From contig WPIO01000242.1 of NCBI GenBank assembly GCA_009760855.2, forward strand, positions 148,144 through 212,143: a stretch of DNA of 64,000 nt. Reading direction: 5' to 3'. Shown one piece after another: positions 1-31,893 of this stretch. The first letter of the stretch is position 1; every line of letters begins with the position of its first letter. A program made the position numbers and the translations under genes. The notes beneath the pieces were generated by a model. That model did no database searches. It was not told the origin of the DNA and worked only from the letters and a program-made list of their open reading frames with translations. This DNA comes from Cristatella mucedo. Its lineage: Eukaryota; Bryozoa; Phylactolaemata; Cristatellidae.

Positions 1-71
1 ACCACACAAACATACAGAGACGTGCACACACAAACACATAATTACATACACATCATGCATACACGTACACA

Positions 72-118
<47 letters not shown>

Positions 119-181
119 GCACACATACACTCAGACACACACACACACACTCAGACACACACACACACACACACTCAGACT
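1..181. repeat. (AC)n microsatellite, window edge
   Basis: Nearly pure AC dinucleotides with GT-containing interruptions (for example CGTACA) and a TCAGAC variant repeated near 130-180. The reading frames across it are only His-Thr or Val-Cys repeats and are not genes. Confidence 0.95.
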
Positions 182-620
182 GTGACAGCCCTCCGCACGA
201 CCTGTCGTCGGGCTGGGTAGTGCGACCGAGCAACAAGTCTGCTGGCTCCTACACCAAAACCATTACTGCTAGCTAAGTCGGCCAAACCCAGTCTACACAC
301 ACTAGACTGCTGCAGGCTTCGAGGGATCTCGCCCTCCCCCTCTCGTTGTACTCCTTCGGCAGCCCTTGTATTCCATGCATGTGTTGTTTTTCGCACTGTC
401 GGGCCATTGTTCGTTCCGAATCCGCCCGACAGCTGGCGACAGTTTGTAGTAGATTGATGTCCCCACGGATGCCTCCAATGCATAGATTTGGGCAGGACTG
501 CCGAGTCATCTGCCGAGTCATTGTCTGCCCTTCCACCGGTCGTGAGCTTGCGGCTACTTAGGCAATCTGAGAGCCCTCGCAAGGTCTCAGCACAGTGCTC
601 GAAGGCTGCAAGAATCATGT
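182..620. other. Unique sequence, no gene seen
   Basis: Short overlapping open frames exist on both strands, but none has splice sites or a composition I recognise. I see no RNA gene here. Confidence 0.5.
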
Positions 621-623
621 TCC

Positions 624-678
<55 letters not shown>

Positions 679-870
679 GCGCACGCGCGCACATGCGCAC
701 AGACACGTACACACGTACACACACACACACACACACACGTACACGTACACACGTACACACGCACGCGCACGCACAAACACACACACACACACACATACAC
801 ACATGCGCGCACGAAGGCACACACATAGGCGTGTTCACAGGCACACACACTCAAATTCACACTCATCCAC
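621..870. repeat. (AC)n microsatellite with CG/GT interruptions
   Basis: Long AC tract broken by ACGC and ACGT variants in its middle, which suggests an older tract than the pure one at 10978. Confidence 0.95.
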
Positions 871-1640
871 CCACCCATCCACACACATCATAAACAGGTA
901 AGCAATACAAGCAAAGCTTGTAGTATAGCATGATTACCAACATACTATACTGCTAATATAAATAAAAAATAGCTAAATAAGCAAAATCCTTTAAAATATT
1001 ATTAGGGACAGAAGGAATCTGCACAAAGCATGTGCAAAAAGGCCAAAAATCATTAGGCCAAAATCAGCCCAAAATGTCCAAATCGGTGCAGAAAGGCTAG
1101 AATCAGCGTAAAAAGGCCAACATCTGAGGAAGAGCTCAAATCAAATCAAATCAAAAAGAGCAAATGGTTATAATCATCGCCAAAATATTCATAATATGTA
1201 TAAAATCGTTGTGGAGTTTTACACTGTGAAATTCATATATTACTGATAACATTTAGCAGAAATCAGCAGCCTCTGACATAAGCATTTAATTTTAGTAGCA
1301 ACGGTTGATTATAATAGAAAAATAACATCGACCAGCAAGTCATAATTGAATATAAATACTCAAACATCAAGTATAAATAAAATTAAGAACTTTAATTGAT
1401 AACCATCAAGATGTATATTTTCTGGTGTTAGAGGACGTTTGCCGTTGGCTAAAAAGTCGCTGTACATAGAAAACAGTCACTGAACATCAGCACTGCCACG
1501 AGGCATGAACGCACATTTGACAGCAATCTGGGAAAGTTGGGGCTGCCTAACTCTCCACATAGCCTTCTACTATAATCTCACGGACATGGCTGACACATGC
1601 TGCAGTCGTTCAGCACTTTGCACGGATCTAGAATACATCG
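871..1640. other. AT-rich stretch without gene
   Basis: A-rich on the plus strand, with small local reiterations: AGGCCAAAA-type units at 1040-1120 and TCAAA units near 1138-1155. No open frame with coding character was seen. Confidence 0.5.
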
Positions 1641-1641
1641 T

Positions 1642-2371
1642 TCACACTCTCTCATTTATTTGGGCAACACAGAATAACTGCCCTGGGTCCGTCAATATGG
1701 CACACCCGAATGGGTTTGAAGTAGCCTTGCATGTTTTCTTATAACTTGCCTCGCATACCACAAAAATATGGACACTAGCACTTCCCTCGAGATCTGATAT
1801 GTTCGTAACTGCACTCGGTACTTGCTGATCGTGCCCTTCAACCCCAGCAGCAGCAACTGTATCCAAATTTAACTGCAAGTCGAGCAGGAAGTTAAACACT
1901 TGAGGCACTAGAGGACTTGCTGATGACTCCATCTTCAGCACAGAATCACAACACTCCCCAATGCGTTGAAAGTTTAAATTATATTGACTTGTATGACTTC
2001 AAACCTAGCTCTCAGAGAAACCTTCAAATTTGTTAGGACCCATCCTCTCTTGGGCACTTGACTTCTAAGACACAGTCTCGACGTGCCAGGAGGTAGCTAC
2101 CGTTTGCCAAATACTCCATTGCATGGACCCAAGACAGCCAACGTGTTAGAACAGGGACGGCAAGTAGTTTCCAGTTAGGTGTGCATCTGCCTTTCAAGAA
2201 GTCCAAGAATGGTCTTAGACGTTTAATGGTATGGTTAAAAATGGTCTTTACAAGGCTCGTGAACTGGTTCAAATCCGACGTCGAAGAGGGAAAGATATTC
2301 AGTACAAGATTCAACAAGTGTGTGAAAAGTAAGTAACAAGAATGAATGTATTGACGTATTAAGCTTCTCAA
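1642..2371 (-). pseudogene. hAT-like transposase remnant (two open segments)
   Basis: Two minus-strand open segments (2371-2033, then 1941-1642) read in the order expected of one gene. The first carries PVLTRWLSW followed by an HAMEYL stretch. This resembles the TRW-x-SW region of hAT-type transposases, where a hydrophobic helix precedes the Arg-Trp and a variable helix follows. No complete catalytic core, BED finger or dimerisation domain is visible, and the segments are not joined by obvious splice sites, so I read it as a decayed element. It would lie in an intron of the CCDC34-like gene if that gene continues leftward. The family call rests on one short motif. Confidence 0.35.
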
Positions 2372-2587
2372 AATTTAAGGGAAGGCTTTTTTCATGTAAC
2401 TTTCTCCTTCTGCCACAAATACAAGCATTTAAATCAATCTCAAATTTTAGCCGAAAATTATACGGGAACTCGGCACATCTACCGGCCGCTAACAGGTGTG
2501 TGCTATCTTTCTTGTAGCAGAGTTAGAGGCTAGTGACGGTTCAGGAACGCCAGATGTTTAAGACAGACATGCTGTGCTACTATGGGC

Positions 2588-2745
2588 CTTGGTAGCCCCC
2601 AAGAGGTAAAGTGATTGCTTTTCACGACCGAAGTCGCGGGTTTGAATCCTGCAGTTGGGGAATGTCTTATCTCCAACTGCAAGCAGTGGTGAAAGCGTAT
2701 AAGGCTCCTTTGCGACTACACAAACGAGGCTGTATATCAACTAAG
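2588..2745 (+). mobile_element. SINE-A copy (tRNA-headed)
   Basis: Starts with a tRNA-like region (TGGTAGCCCCCAAGAGGTAA, later a B-box-like GGTTTGAATCC). It continues through the family body (GCAGTGGTGAAAGCG, AAGGCTC) to the AGGCTGTATATCAACTAAG tail. It matches copies at 10300, 20020 and 56944 part for part. Confidence 0.75.
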
Positions 2746-3785
2746 ATTTGTTTATCTGGTAGCCACTGTACCGGATGTTTTAAAACTATTCCTTTTGGCT
2801 GTTGCTATGTGCCTGTAGCAACCATATGGGTTCAAATTCAACAGTAGCTACTCACAACTAAGATGTAGGACAGCTACCGATCGCAGATAAAGTAGAATTT
2901 CTCCAAATCCTGACTTTGAGGTCAACTAAAAAGAAGGCAAATCTCCGTGCTCCAGCTAAAATTTCACTCTGAGCCCGAATCTGATTCAGTCTAGCCCTAA
3001 TTATCCATCTTATGCTATCACTACTTTTTTTAAATACCAGTTGACTGACCATGTATCCAAATCTTCTTGTAACCCATAATAAATTCTTACAACATAAGCT
3101 TGAACATGTCTTATAATTCCGTATCGCATACACACACTCACACAATATACTCACACTCACGCCTGTACGAGTGTACACACGCATATATACACAGATACAC
3201 AACACATCTTTGCATATGTAGTAGCTGCACGGCATTAGCATCGTGCTTCAGATGATTTCCATGTGACCAGAACGAAATGCATCATAGATAGCAGCATATC
3301 TATCTAAAACTCGGTCTTCTCAGGCTGTCATAAACTTACATGCACTTTGTGCTTATGAAAAAGCAGAGCATTCACAGTATTCATTTGATCATAATGAGGA
3401 CTTCATACAGCACGATGTGGCTAATGAATGAGTATCAAACCAGCTGCACAGCAGAGAATGATTCTACATAATCGGTAGATTATTTGCGAGTGATTATTTG
3501 TGACTTGTATTTACCACATACACTGTGAGAGTCTAAAGTCGGCCCAACGACAAGAGATGGGTTCGTCATTTAGTTTGGTAATGTTGGGGCTCAAATAAAG
3601 CACCCAAAAGATTGTATCCAGAAGGCCGCACTAAAGAAACTTGATTTTTACCGTCAGTCACACTTTCACAGTAGTTTCAGAAGCTCTGAGAAAGCGAACA
3701 AACGACTCTGATAGCGAAGTTCAATAATGATGCCAAATATGCCACAGACATAGATACAACGTTCGCACAAAGGAACACTACTTGC
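2746..3785. other. No gene seen; imperfect AC-rich patch
   Basis: This would be intron of the CCDC34-like gene. An imperfect CA-rich patch sits at 3128-3202. I searched the minus strand for a Lys/Glu-rich continuation of the coiled coil and did not find one. Confidence 0.45.
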
Positions 3786-3915
3786 CTGTTGCTGTGCTTT
3801 GAGCTTCTGAATCTCTCTCTCTTTCTTTGCTTTCTCAAGCAGCCACGATTCCCAAGCTGACAAACTTGACCCTCGGCTGTCAGCTCCTGAAGTTCCCGAG
3901 TCAGGTCTCGCATCG
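3786..3915 (-). CDS. CCDC34-like exon 2
   Basis: Acceptor TTTTTTAG|C at 3916/3915, donor CAACAG|GCAAGT at 3786/3785, 130 bases, leaves in phase 0. Confidence 0.6.
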
Positions 3916-4318
3916 CTAAAAAATTATGCGAAAGTTCACAAAACTTCTAACGTCTAAAATGTAACGAAATATTTTGTGTGACTGAAAGAAACTGCATAGC
4001 GTATATTAATGCATCTTGAAAATCCCGTGGCTGTAATTAATGATTTTCAAAGAGGAGGCTATACCTTTGAGGTAAGTCATTGTCCCTTGACTCCTTTCTC
4101 TCCCAATCGTTATGCCTATGCGCAGGCTGAGGAGGCGTATCCCTTCCACTGCTGCTGCCGCTTTCCGGAGGGGACGAGCCGCATTGCTTCAAATCAGATA
4201 CGAGAGAATCCGTTGAGCTGCCGCTGGAGATCGCTGTTACAGAGCTCGCGCGGTAGGTCACTTTAAGTTCTCGACGAGTCACGGTAGCCGTAACTGGTCT
4301 TGGCCTTGGAGCACTCAT
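3786..4318 (-). CDS. CCDC34-like coiled-coil protein, N-terminal part (2 exons)
   Basis: Two minus-strand exons join in phase. Exon 1 (4318-4065) begins at an ATG with an in-frame TAA 15 bases upstream; it encodes a Ser/Pro/Arg-rich, probably disordered N-terminus. Exon 2 (3915-3786) encodes a Gly/Ser stretch and then SLSAWESWLLEKAKKEREIQ, the start of a charged coiled coil. Together they give 128 codons. A Leu-x-x-Trp-Glu-x-Trp motif leading into a Lys/Glu helix is typical of CCDC34, a protein of sperm flagella and cilia; the family match is by motif only. The exon 2 donor reads CAG|GCAAGT, a GC-AG type intron. The remaining exons were not found in the 3.8 kb to the window edge, so the gene either continues outside or is broken. 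Confidence 0.55.
4065..4318 (-). CDS. CCDC34-like exon 1
   Basis: Starts at the ATG on 4318-4316. Donor CAAAG|GTATAG at 4065/4064, phase 2. The split codon is completed by the first base of exon 2 to give Ser. Confidence 0.6.
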
Positions 4319-5002
4319 TTGAATCGATTTTTAGAATCGGACAAACAGGCCGAGCTCGTGCGTCCAAAAGTATCAGCCCTGCAATCAAGAGGATGAGGTT
4401 TCACGAGACATCAACCTAGCTAAGAAATCACCACTGCGGCTTCTGGACGACAGCCTTCGAGGAAAGAATTTTTCCACTTCGAATGCTAAGATTGGATCTA
4501 CACAAACCGAATTAAAACGGTGCTTTGACACCTTTTGTGTAGTGAACGTCAGCAACTGGCTCCACTGCTAAGGACGCTGGCTTTTTTAAATCCCCATGAG
4601 AAACTAAAATCATTGGAGTCGCTGTCTGCCTTTCCGACCCTTGAAGCTTAAAGTATATCTATGTTATCAGCCTGCGATAAGGCTGCTGATCCGTTGCTAC
4701 AGTAAGAAGAGCAACTATTATTGAAATTTAAGCATATTAATATCTAAAATATCTGAAAAAATTACATTAAGACCTGCCCTACCCATTTCCAGCAAGAATC
4801 ACGATATCGACTAGAGCATCACATCTATGATACTGAAAGACAGCATTACAGATGAGCGCATCCGCTTCCTGCTTTCCAACCTTGGCCTTGTACTGGTTTG
4901 TAACATTCGGTTTTAACGATTCCCACTCAGTTGTTGCTGGACAGCTCTTCGATTGAACTTTTCACTGGATGTGAGAATTCGTATATGTGGCTTTCATAAA
5001 AA
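4319..5002. promoter_or_regulatory. Head-to-head intergenic region, candidate bidirectional promoter
   Basis: The 684 bp separate the start codons of the CCDC34-like gene (leftward) and NTAN1 (rightward), so both 5' UTRs and promoters must lie here unless further non-coding exons exist. I see no clear TATA box and no TE fragment. The location is read from the sequence; the promoter function is inferred. Confidence 0.5.
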
Positions 5003-25718
<20,716 letters not shown>

Positions 25719-26340
25719 GCATTGTGTGCTTTCGACATGTGCATGTTCACGGTGAATATTTAGTGTATCGGTATCACTCACTTGACATTTACATGCGACG
25801 TCTTGCCGTTTCTTTTTTATTTGGCTAATTTTCTTTTCTTTTGCATTGTGACTTTTTGACTTGTTGCCACAAGCCCATTTTTGTATGTAAGTTCGAACTG
25901 TATTTGTATTTCCTAATTAATGTCCAGGGAGACATGGAGCTAATGATAACAGTTTATCATTATTAAGCAGTTAATAGCCGAGGAAAGACTACCGCAGTAT
26001 GTTACAAGCAAGAATGATTTTGTTAACGCTGCTTTAGGGAGCGATTCTACAGCATGGTGGCGCCGAGCCTCGCAGACTCAAGTTCTGCTCCAGAGAGAAT
26101 TAACTTGTTTAATAATAAATGAGGCTATGAAAATTGTAAGCTGCCAGCGGTGTGCTTTCAGCATGCACCTTCGGGTCGGATCGGCTTTCTGGGGACCGTC
26201 ATTTTTCTTGAAGGGCATAACCCTTTTTTGAGCTGCTATGGCGTTGTCAGGCGAGTTCATCCAAAGACAGGTCTGAAAGGTACCTTCGACGCGCTCAGCG
26301 TCGGGCTCGTCCTGAATGAAAAGCAGAAATGCTTCTTAAA

Positions 26341-26497
<157 letters not shown>

Positions 26498-26877
26498 CTG
26501 ATTTAACAGCTTCATTTGTTTGTGTTGTGGTGCCACCTACAACACCCCAACGAACTGTGCTGACGAAGCTTTCGGGGTCTGGCCCGAACGGGTCAGCCTC
26601 ATGCGGTGGCCATACAGCCCGCACGTTTATCTTACCATCACGTTTATCTTACCACTGCTATCAATCCGCAGTGAGGCCCGCCCCGGCGCACCCAGTACCA
26701 CAGACATAGCATGTCAGGCTAAGTCACCCTAAGATGGCGACACACGCTCTCCGGAGCTATTGCTTGGCGCCCTGTTTCTCATTAAAAGTAGCTCATTCTA
26801 AGAGTATTTCTTAGTGGTATTTCGCCGTGAGAACACAGCAATGTGTATAGCTGCAAAAGCGCCTTGACATCTAGAAA

Positions 26878-27060
26878 TCATTTGCAGTTGACAATAAAGG
26901 ATCGCCCACTGTAGTATTCGAACCCGCGACCTAGGGCGTGAAGAGCGAGCAACCTATCCTTCGGGCTATCGCGGCCATAGAGCTCGAGCCCACTTCGGCC
27001 TCCTAAGGCGAGCACCTTAATTACGGCCAAACCGATGTGACTAAATAGCCTCTCTGGCCC
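26878..27060 (-). mobile_element. SINE-A copy, minus strand
   Basis: CAATAAAGGATCGCCCACTG, TATTCGAACCCGCGACCTAGG (B-box complement) and CTTCGGGCTATCGCGGCC mirror the plus-strand SINE-A head. Confidence 0.65.
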
Positions 27061-27457
27061 AGGCGCCTCGGGCACAGCTTCAACTTATTTCTCAGAAGGA
27101 AGGTTTTGATGGGATTTAAGTAGTCTGATGTGCCTCAGCTTTCAGGGTGCTGCTTGCGCTCAAAAAATGGGAGTTGCTGTCTCTTAGACGGCGCCTACAA
27201 ATGCTTGCGTTCTTCAGAGCAGATATTCAGAAGACTATTACAAGACGCAGCGCTTTTTCGGCGCACAGAAGCGAAGTCAGCTTCCAGTCAGCAGTTAAAC
27301 CCGCCTCGAAAGTCCGGTAGCCCATACCAGATGGCCACCACAGTTAAAGTAAAGGTCGACTGATTCAAAAGGCTCATTTAAATAGCAGCAGGAGAGCCTC
27401 GATTGCTATCGCCCCGCGCTTGCAGCAGGCAGCGAAGGATTGCAGAATGCGTATTTT

Positions 27458-27700
27458 CCTGATGACGCCCTGGGAGATGTCTTGTGCAGCGTCCATAGGC
27501 TTCGAAGACTTCGTTGGCTGGCTGCTGAACTTCGAGAGGGAGATCGAGAAAAATGGCTACGAACAGAGTGAGTGCCACTTGTTTTTGCTCCTTGCGATGC
27601 AAGGCGGGGCCTTCACGTTTGCCTCGGGGCTCCCGCAGTAAGTTCAGGATGACTATGCCAAGCTTCGTGAGGCCCTAGTGAGGGCATTCACGGAGCAGCA
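27458..27700 (+). pseudogene. Gag-like fragment with premature stop
   Basis: Encodes the same Gag-like segment as the minus-strand frame at 29250-29004: DFVGWLLNFEREIEK, SECHLFLLLAMQGGAF, DDYAKLREALVRAF. A TAA at 27640-27642 stands where the other copy has GAA, and 9 bp of the DGFGD region are absent. Past about 27697 the two copies diverge completely. Confidence 0.6.
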
Positions 27701-28339
27701 AGACGCACGACTGCCTTCGCCCCCTTCTCACACTCGAGTCTCCTTCCCTCCCTCCAGTCCCCTGGTTGACCCCGATGATTCATCGAGGACCACAACTGTG
27801 CAGTGGCCGACCCTGATGGTGAATCCACCATCTGGCCACCAGCGGTTACCGGCGTCCATGCCACATCACAGGCTCATCAGAGGAGCTGGCGTACACTCAA
27901 CTACACGCCCCCTTGACCTTTAAGGTCACAAGTTTGCAGCACCAAAACGAAGGGTCACAAGTTTGCAGCACCAACACATGTAGCTGCAAGGTACAGGTCA
28001 GCATGAACGAGCCTATCTAAGCAGCAATGAACGAGCCTATCTATAAACGATACAAACTAGACCCTACGCATCCTCGACATGGCAGCTAACATCAATAGCT
28101 GACCCCACAGGCTACCTGACGGCTGATCGCAAGAGGCGAGCTCGTGCACGGCCTTTTGCGACCAATCGGCAACGTGAGCCACCGGCCATCGTCATCGAGC
28201 TGACGTCCACAGCCACTGTTTTTCGGACCTCAACCGTCGTCGCTCCATCCGCCTCTGCCGCCTCTGCCGACTCTTCCGCCGCGTCTCCTATATACGCAGC
28301 TGCTTCAACGTCCTGCGTACCCTCTCCAACCTGGGCAGG

Positions 28340-29275
28340 CTATCCGGCCTGCACAATCTCTGCGGCCTGCACAGATTCTCCCTCCTGGACAGCCTCTCCG
28401 TCCTGTGCAGACTCTTCAGTCTGCACACACTCTCCGGCCTGTGCAGACTCTTTGGTCTGCACACACTCTCCTGCCTGTGCCGCGTCACAGCCCACCGGCT
28501 GGTCGCTGGCCAACGTCACCTTCAAGGCTTTCGCTGCATCGCCGGCCACTACCTCTCTGGCGGACGCCGCCGACTCTGTCACGGACGCCGCCGACTCTGT
28601 CGCGGACGCCGCCGACTCTGTCGCGGACGCCGCCGACTCTGTCGCGGACGCCGCCGACTCTGTCGCGGACGCCGCCGCCTTCCACGCGGACGTCGCCGCC
28701 TTCCACGCGGACGCCACCGCCTCTCCGTGCACCGTCTCACTCTCCGTCGCCTCAGCCACACCGCTGACCGTTGCCTCGCACAACGCCGTTGCTTCGTGGA
28801 ACACCATCGCAGCCTGACCAACCATCACCGCTTTGATAGCCGTTGCCTGCCGCCACGGGGTGGCAGCCTGACAAACCTCTGTCGCCAGGCACACAGTCGG
28901 TGACCGCTGCTGCCGCTTCCGGTCGCTCCTGTCGGCCCTCTCAGTCCGACCAGCCTTTACCCGATCAGCGTGCAGCAATCGTGCTCTACCGGCCGGCGAG
29001 GTGAATGCCCTCACTAGGGCCTCACGAAGCTTGGCATAGTCATCCTGAACTTCCTGCGGGAGCCCCGAGGCAAACGTGAAGGCCCCGCCTTGCATCGCAA
29101 GGAGCAAAAACAAGTAGCACTCACTCTGTTCGTAGTCACTTTTCTCGATCTCCCTCTCGAAGTTCAGCAGCCAGCCAACGAAGTCTCCGAAGCCATCGAA
29201 GCCTAGGAACGCTGCACAAGACATCTCCCAGGGCGTCATCGGCTCCATCCCACGAAATAGCTTGTGGTTCGGCAT
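28340..29275 (-). CDS. Gag-like protein of an LTR-type retroelement, 311 codons
   Basis: Residues 10-90 hold a helical, capsid-like region (WEMSCAAFLGFDGFGDFVGW, YLFLLLAMQGGAF, EVQDDYAKLREALVRAF). The spacing resembles retrotransposon Gag domains in which a Leu-rich helix is followed by LP-x-E-V and a Tyr-x-x-Leu-x-x-x-Leu helix. Residues 100-130 are Arg/Lys-rich. The rest is Ala/Thr/Glu/Ser low complexity, including a 7-residue repeat (ASATESA) and a GECVQTEES-type repeat near the end. No CCHC knuckle, protease or RT follows. It may be a truncated element or a host-domesticated Gag; no LTRs were identified. Confidence in the Gag assignment is moderate, since it rests on pattern only. Confidence 0.5.
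   Translation of the reverse strand: MPNHKLFRGMEPMTPWEMSCAAFLGFDGFGDFVGWLLNFEREIEKSDYEQSECYLFLLLAMQGGAFTFASGLPQEVQDDYAKLREALVRAFTSPAGRARLLHADRVKAGRTERADRSDRKRQQRSPTVCLATEVCQAATPWRQATAIKAVMVGQAAMVFHEATALCEATVSGVAEATESETVHGEAVASAWKAATSAWKAAASATESAASATESAASATESAASATESAASVTESAASAREVVAGDAAKALKVTLASDQPVGCDAAQAGECVQTKESAQAGECVQTEESAQDGEAVQEGESVQAAEIVQAG
28560..28680. repeat. 21-bp tandem repeat, five to six units
   Basis: Unit GCGGACGCCGCCGACTCTGTC on the plus strand, in frame with the Gag-like ORF on the minus strand. The units are almost identical. Confidence 0.9.
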
Positions 29276-29279
29276 ACAG

Positions 29280-30640
29280 AACGCTGGCCCAGAACAACGC
29301 CATGCCGAACCACAACCTGGTAAACAGTGCGAGCGGTCAGGTCACGCCTTTGGCACGCCGCCTCAGTCTCTCCGAATAAAAGTTCGTGCACTTTATTTTG
29401 GTGTGGATCGGAGGAGGCTTCTCGGCGGTGGTGGGGGCTAGGAGCTTTCAAACATTCGCCACGATTAAAACTAGCAGCTGAAGTTAACATTTCTAATAAC
29501 AATACGGGCTATCGAAACTGCTCGTTACACTTGTAACCGAGTTCCAGAGGTCAAAGGCTAGTTCCCGCCAAATCGCGCCATACTCTGGCCACGCTGCCGC
29601 TCGCCATGCCGCCGAGCTAGGGTAAGACGAGCGGCAGTCAGGTTACACCTCTTTATAACAACGCGTGCGCCAACAACAGGGAAACTAAACAAGCCTACAG
29701 GGAGGGTCCTATACACAGTACAGTATGGTGGCGCAAGACAACGCAGAAAGCGCGAGCAAACGTGTTAGTTGGGGTCAGTCGGCTTCTGCAGTCCTGTCGT
29801 TATAACGGAACGGAACGCGGAATATACAAGTCAACAACGAGCGAGCTATCCAGCTCCGCTCGGGCCTTGGGTACTCGTTCCCTTGCGCGCGTGGCAGCAT
29901 CGCCGGAGCACGCCTGCACGAATCCAGGTGCATAACTCGGCGAGACCGGGAGCGTCCAAAACCACGACTTACTTGGCCAACTTCTCCTACCCAAGAGCCC
30001 CGGTGACCTCATGTCACCACACATACCGTAGGTCCGACCGCAGCCTAGCCGGTGACCCTAACCCTCATTATAGCCGTCCGGTCCCAGCCAACCAAACCCA
30101 GCCTGGGTACATACTATCGCAGCTTAGCTAAGGAACAACCAGCGTGTTACGGCTGCCCGGATCTAATAACATATAATAATATAATAACATATAATATAAC
30201 ATATAATATATATATATAACATATAATATAAAATATATTTGTTCAAATTGTTTTTAGGGAACGAAAATTCTTTTCGACCAGATTTTTGGAGAAAGATTCT
30301 TGACCTGAAATAATATCCCTTGAGGTCGAGTTGCAGCCCCCAAAGCGAAGTCGTCCTTGCCTGAATGCAACGTTTCCGACTCAAAGCTTGGGCGAAGGTG
30401 CAATAGAATGCCCTGCGCAGAGCTCATTTTACCCTAAGGCGATATCTTACGCGAATAATTCTCTGACTCCATCTAATACTGCAGCCTAACATGGCAGAAC
30501 ATGGATCTTCTGCGGTAGATACTCGAATGTGAAAGCTTGCTACTTCCGTTGCATATCCCCAAAGGCCAGCATCGATGCTTCTACGTATTCGTGATCAGTC
30601 CTTCGAATTCCAACGGCAGAAGTAACCATCACAAGCAGTG
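29280..30640. other. GC-rich stretch, no gene recognised; AT-rich patch at 30165-30240
   Basis: Contains GAGCGGCAGTCAGGTTACACCTCTTTATAACAA at about 29630, loosely echoed at 31489-31525. It may be flanking or LTR sequence of the Gag-like element. 30165-30240 is TATAA/CATA simple sequence. Confidence 0.4.
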
Positions 30641-30644
30641 AACG

Positions 30645-30721
30645 ATGGCAGCAGACCTAATGCTACGGAAGCTCGCTGCCTCTGTTGGCATTAAGAAGGC
30701 AAAGCCGCAAAATGAGCCGTG
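30645..30721 (+). CDS. Candidate first coding exon, function unknown
   Basis: ATG opens 25 codons beginning MAADLMLRKLAASVGIKKAK, then CCGTG|GTAAGA, a strong donor, phase 2. The composition (Lys/Ala/Leu, no low complexity) is coding-like. I found no partner exon between here and 36 kb, a stretch filled with retroelements. It could be a lone relic of a gene. Confidence 0.3.
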
Positions 30722-30724
30722 GTA

Positions 30725-31805
30725 AGAAGTACGCACTTGGGTTGACGTTAGTAATGCCATTTAAAAACATTCCTTGAGATAGCCTATGAAATTTTTAAAG
30801 GCAATCTAGCTGCGCGTACTCGATTTTGTATGCTCGCTCTTTTCAAGCTTTCTGGCTGAGCCCTCTCATTTAATTCATACGCACTCATACTTAAATATTG
30901 GGCGATTGAGCAAAGGAGGCTATTAGAGGACATACCGCGCTTCTGTCAAAAGCTTATCCAGCTATGTGGATCAAGGTTTAGTGCTTTGATGCGAAGTGGC
31001 GTGAGAGCGCGCTTTGTTTTATGGCGTACAGTCTCCTTTAAAGCTGCCAGGAAATTTAATTGTATATTAATGGCTAGGTAGCTATATAAACCCTGGTTGA
31101 AGTCGCTAAGACATTAATGGACTCGCGGAGCCCAAGCTGCGTTAAAAACCGACGCCTCACTTCTAAAAAATGTGCATAAGCGAGGATCTAATTTCAGCTG
31201 AGATCACCAAGTTGGCGATCTGTTGTGATCTCAGCTGACTGGTCATCTTTGAGCATTAGCCACACACAGTATCAGAAACATACCTGCATCTTTACACATA
31301 CGGAGACTGTATTATGTTCATCTTAAACAGCGAGTGGCCCAACTGACACCACAGCTGTACATTTTCGAAATACAGCAAGTTACTTAGATTGTTTCAAATG
31401 ACAATGTAACTGAGACTTGTCGGGTAGGACACTTCATGCCGAGCACCAATCTGTCCCCGCTACGCCGCCCGTGGCCACGTCGCTGCCACTGGGCTCGGGC
31501 AACACGAGCGGAAATTCTATTAGGCCCCTTTATAACAATATCGCACGGGCCAAAAATAACAGGGCAACCCCGTTTTAGATACGTTAGGCTACAGCTGGAG
31601 TGTGGGAAATAACGAAACCAGCCTCCCTAACGCGGAGGACACTCTCGGACCAGAGCAATCTTGAAGTCGGGGCCACAAGTTATCTCACAAGTACCAAATC
31701 ACAGCGACATTAGTCAGAAAGTGTTTTCGTAAGGGAGGCTCCCCTTCGCGGCCCATCTCAGCTCATCGAGGGCTTCAGCTTTGGGAGATGGCTATGAACA
31801 ACATG
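30725..31805. other. No gene seen
   Basis: A short imperfect inverted repeat is visible at 31192-31228 (TTTCAGCTGAGATCACCAAG ... CTGTTGTGATCTCAGCTGA). Otherwise unremarkable. Confidence 0.45.
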
Positions 31806-31807
31806 CT

Positions 31808-31893
31808 ATTGGATCCCGTTTTATACTTTCCCCCTCGCCGATGTAATTGCCAAGTACAATCTAAGCTTTCATTTCTATGCAGATGACACTCCG
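31808..31893 (+). mobile_element. LINE-A fragment around RT motif C
   Basis: CCGTTTTATACTTTCCCCCTCGCCGATGTAATTGCCAAG through TTTCTATGCAGATGACACTC corresponds to LADVIAKHNLGFHFYADDT. Both ends are cut. Confidence 0.7.

Noticed and set aside
22-901. His-Thr and Val-Cys repeat proteins on both strands
   Set aside because: They are translations of AC/GT microsatellites with no splice context. The same holds at 10953-11189, 13110-13339 and 51847-52142.
4009-4071. Plus-strand ATG frame ending TTTGAG|GTAAGT, considered as NTAN1 exon 1
   Set aside because: It overlaps the CCDC34-like exon 1 in antisense and lacks the family's N-terminal MPL motif. The exon at 5003 fits in phase and sequence.
28405-28817. 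Plus-strand Pro/Ser/Thr repeat frames of about 120 codons
   Set aside because: Antisense of the 21-bp repeat in the Gag-like ORF. The capsid-like segment is only on the minus strand.
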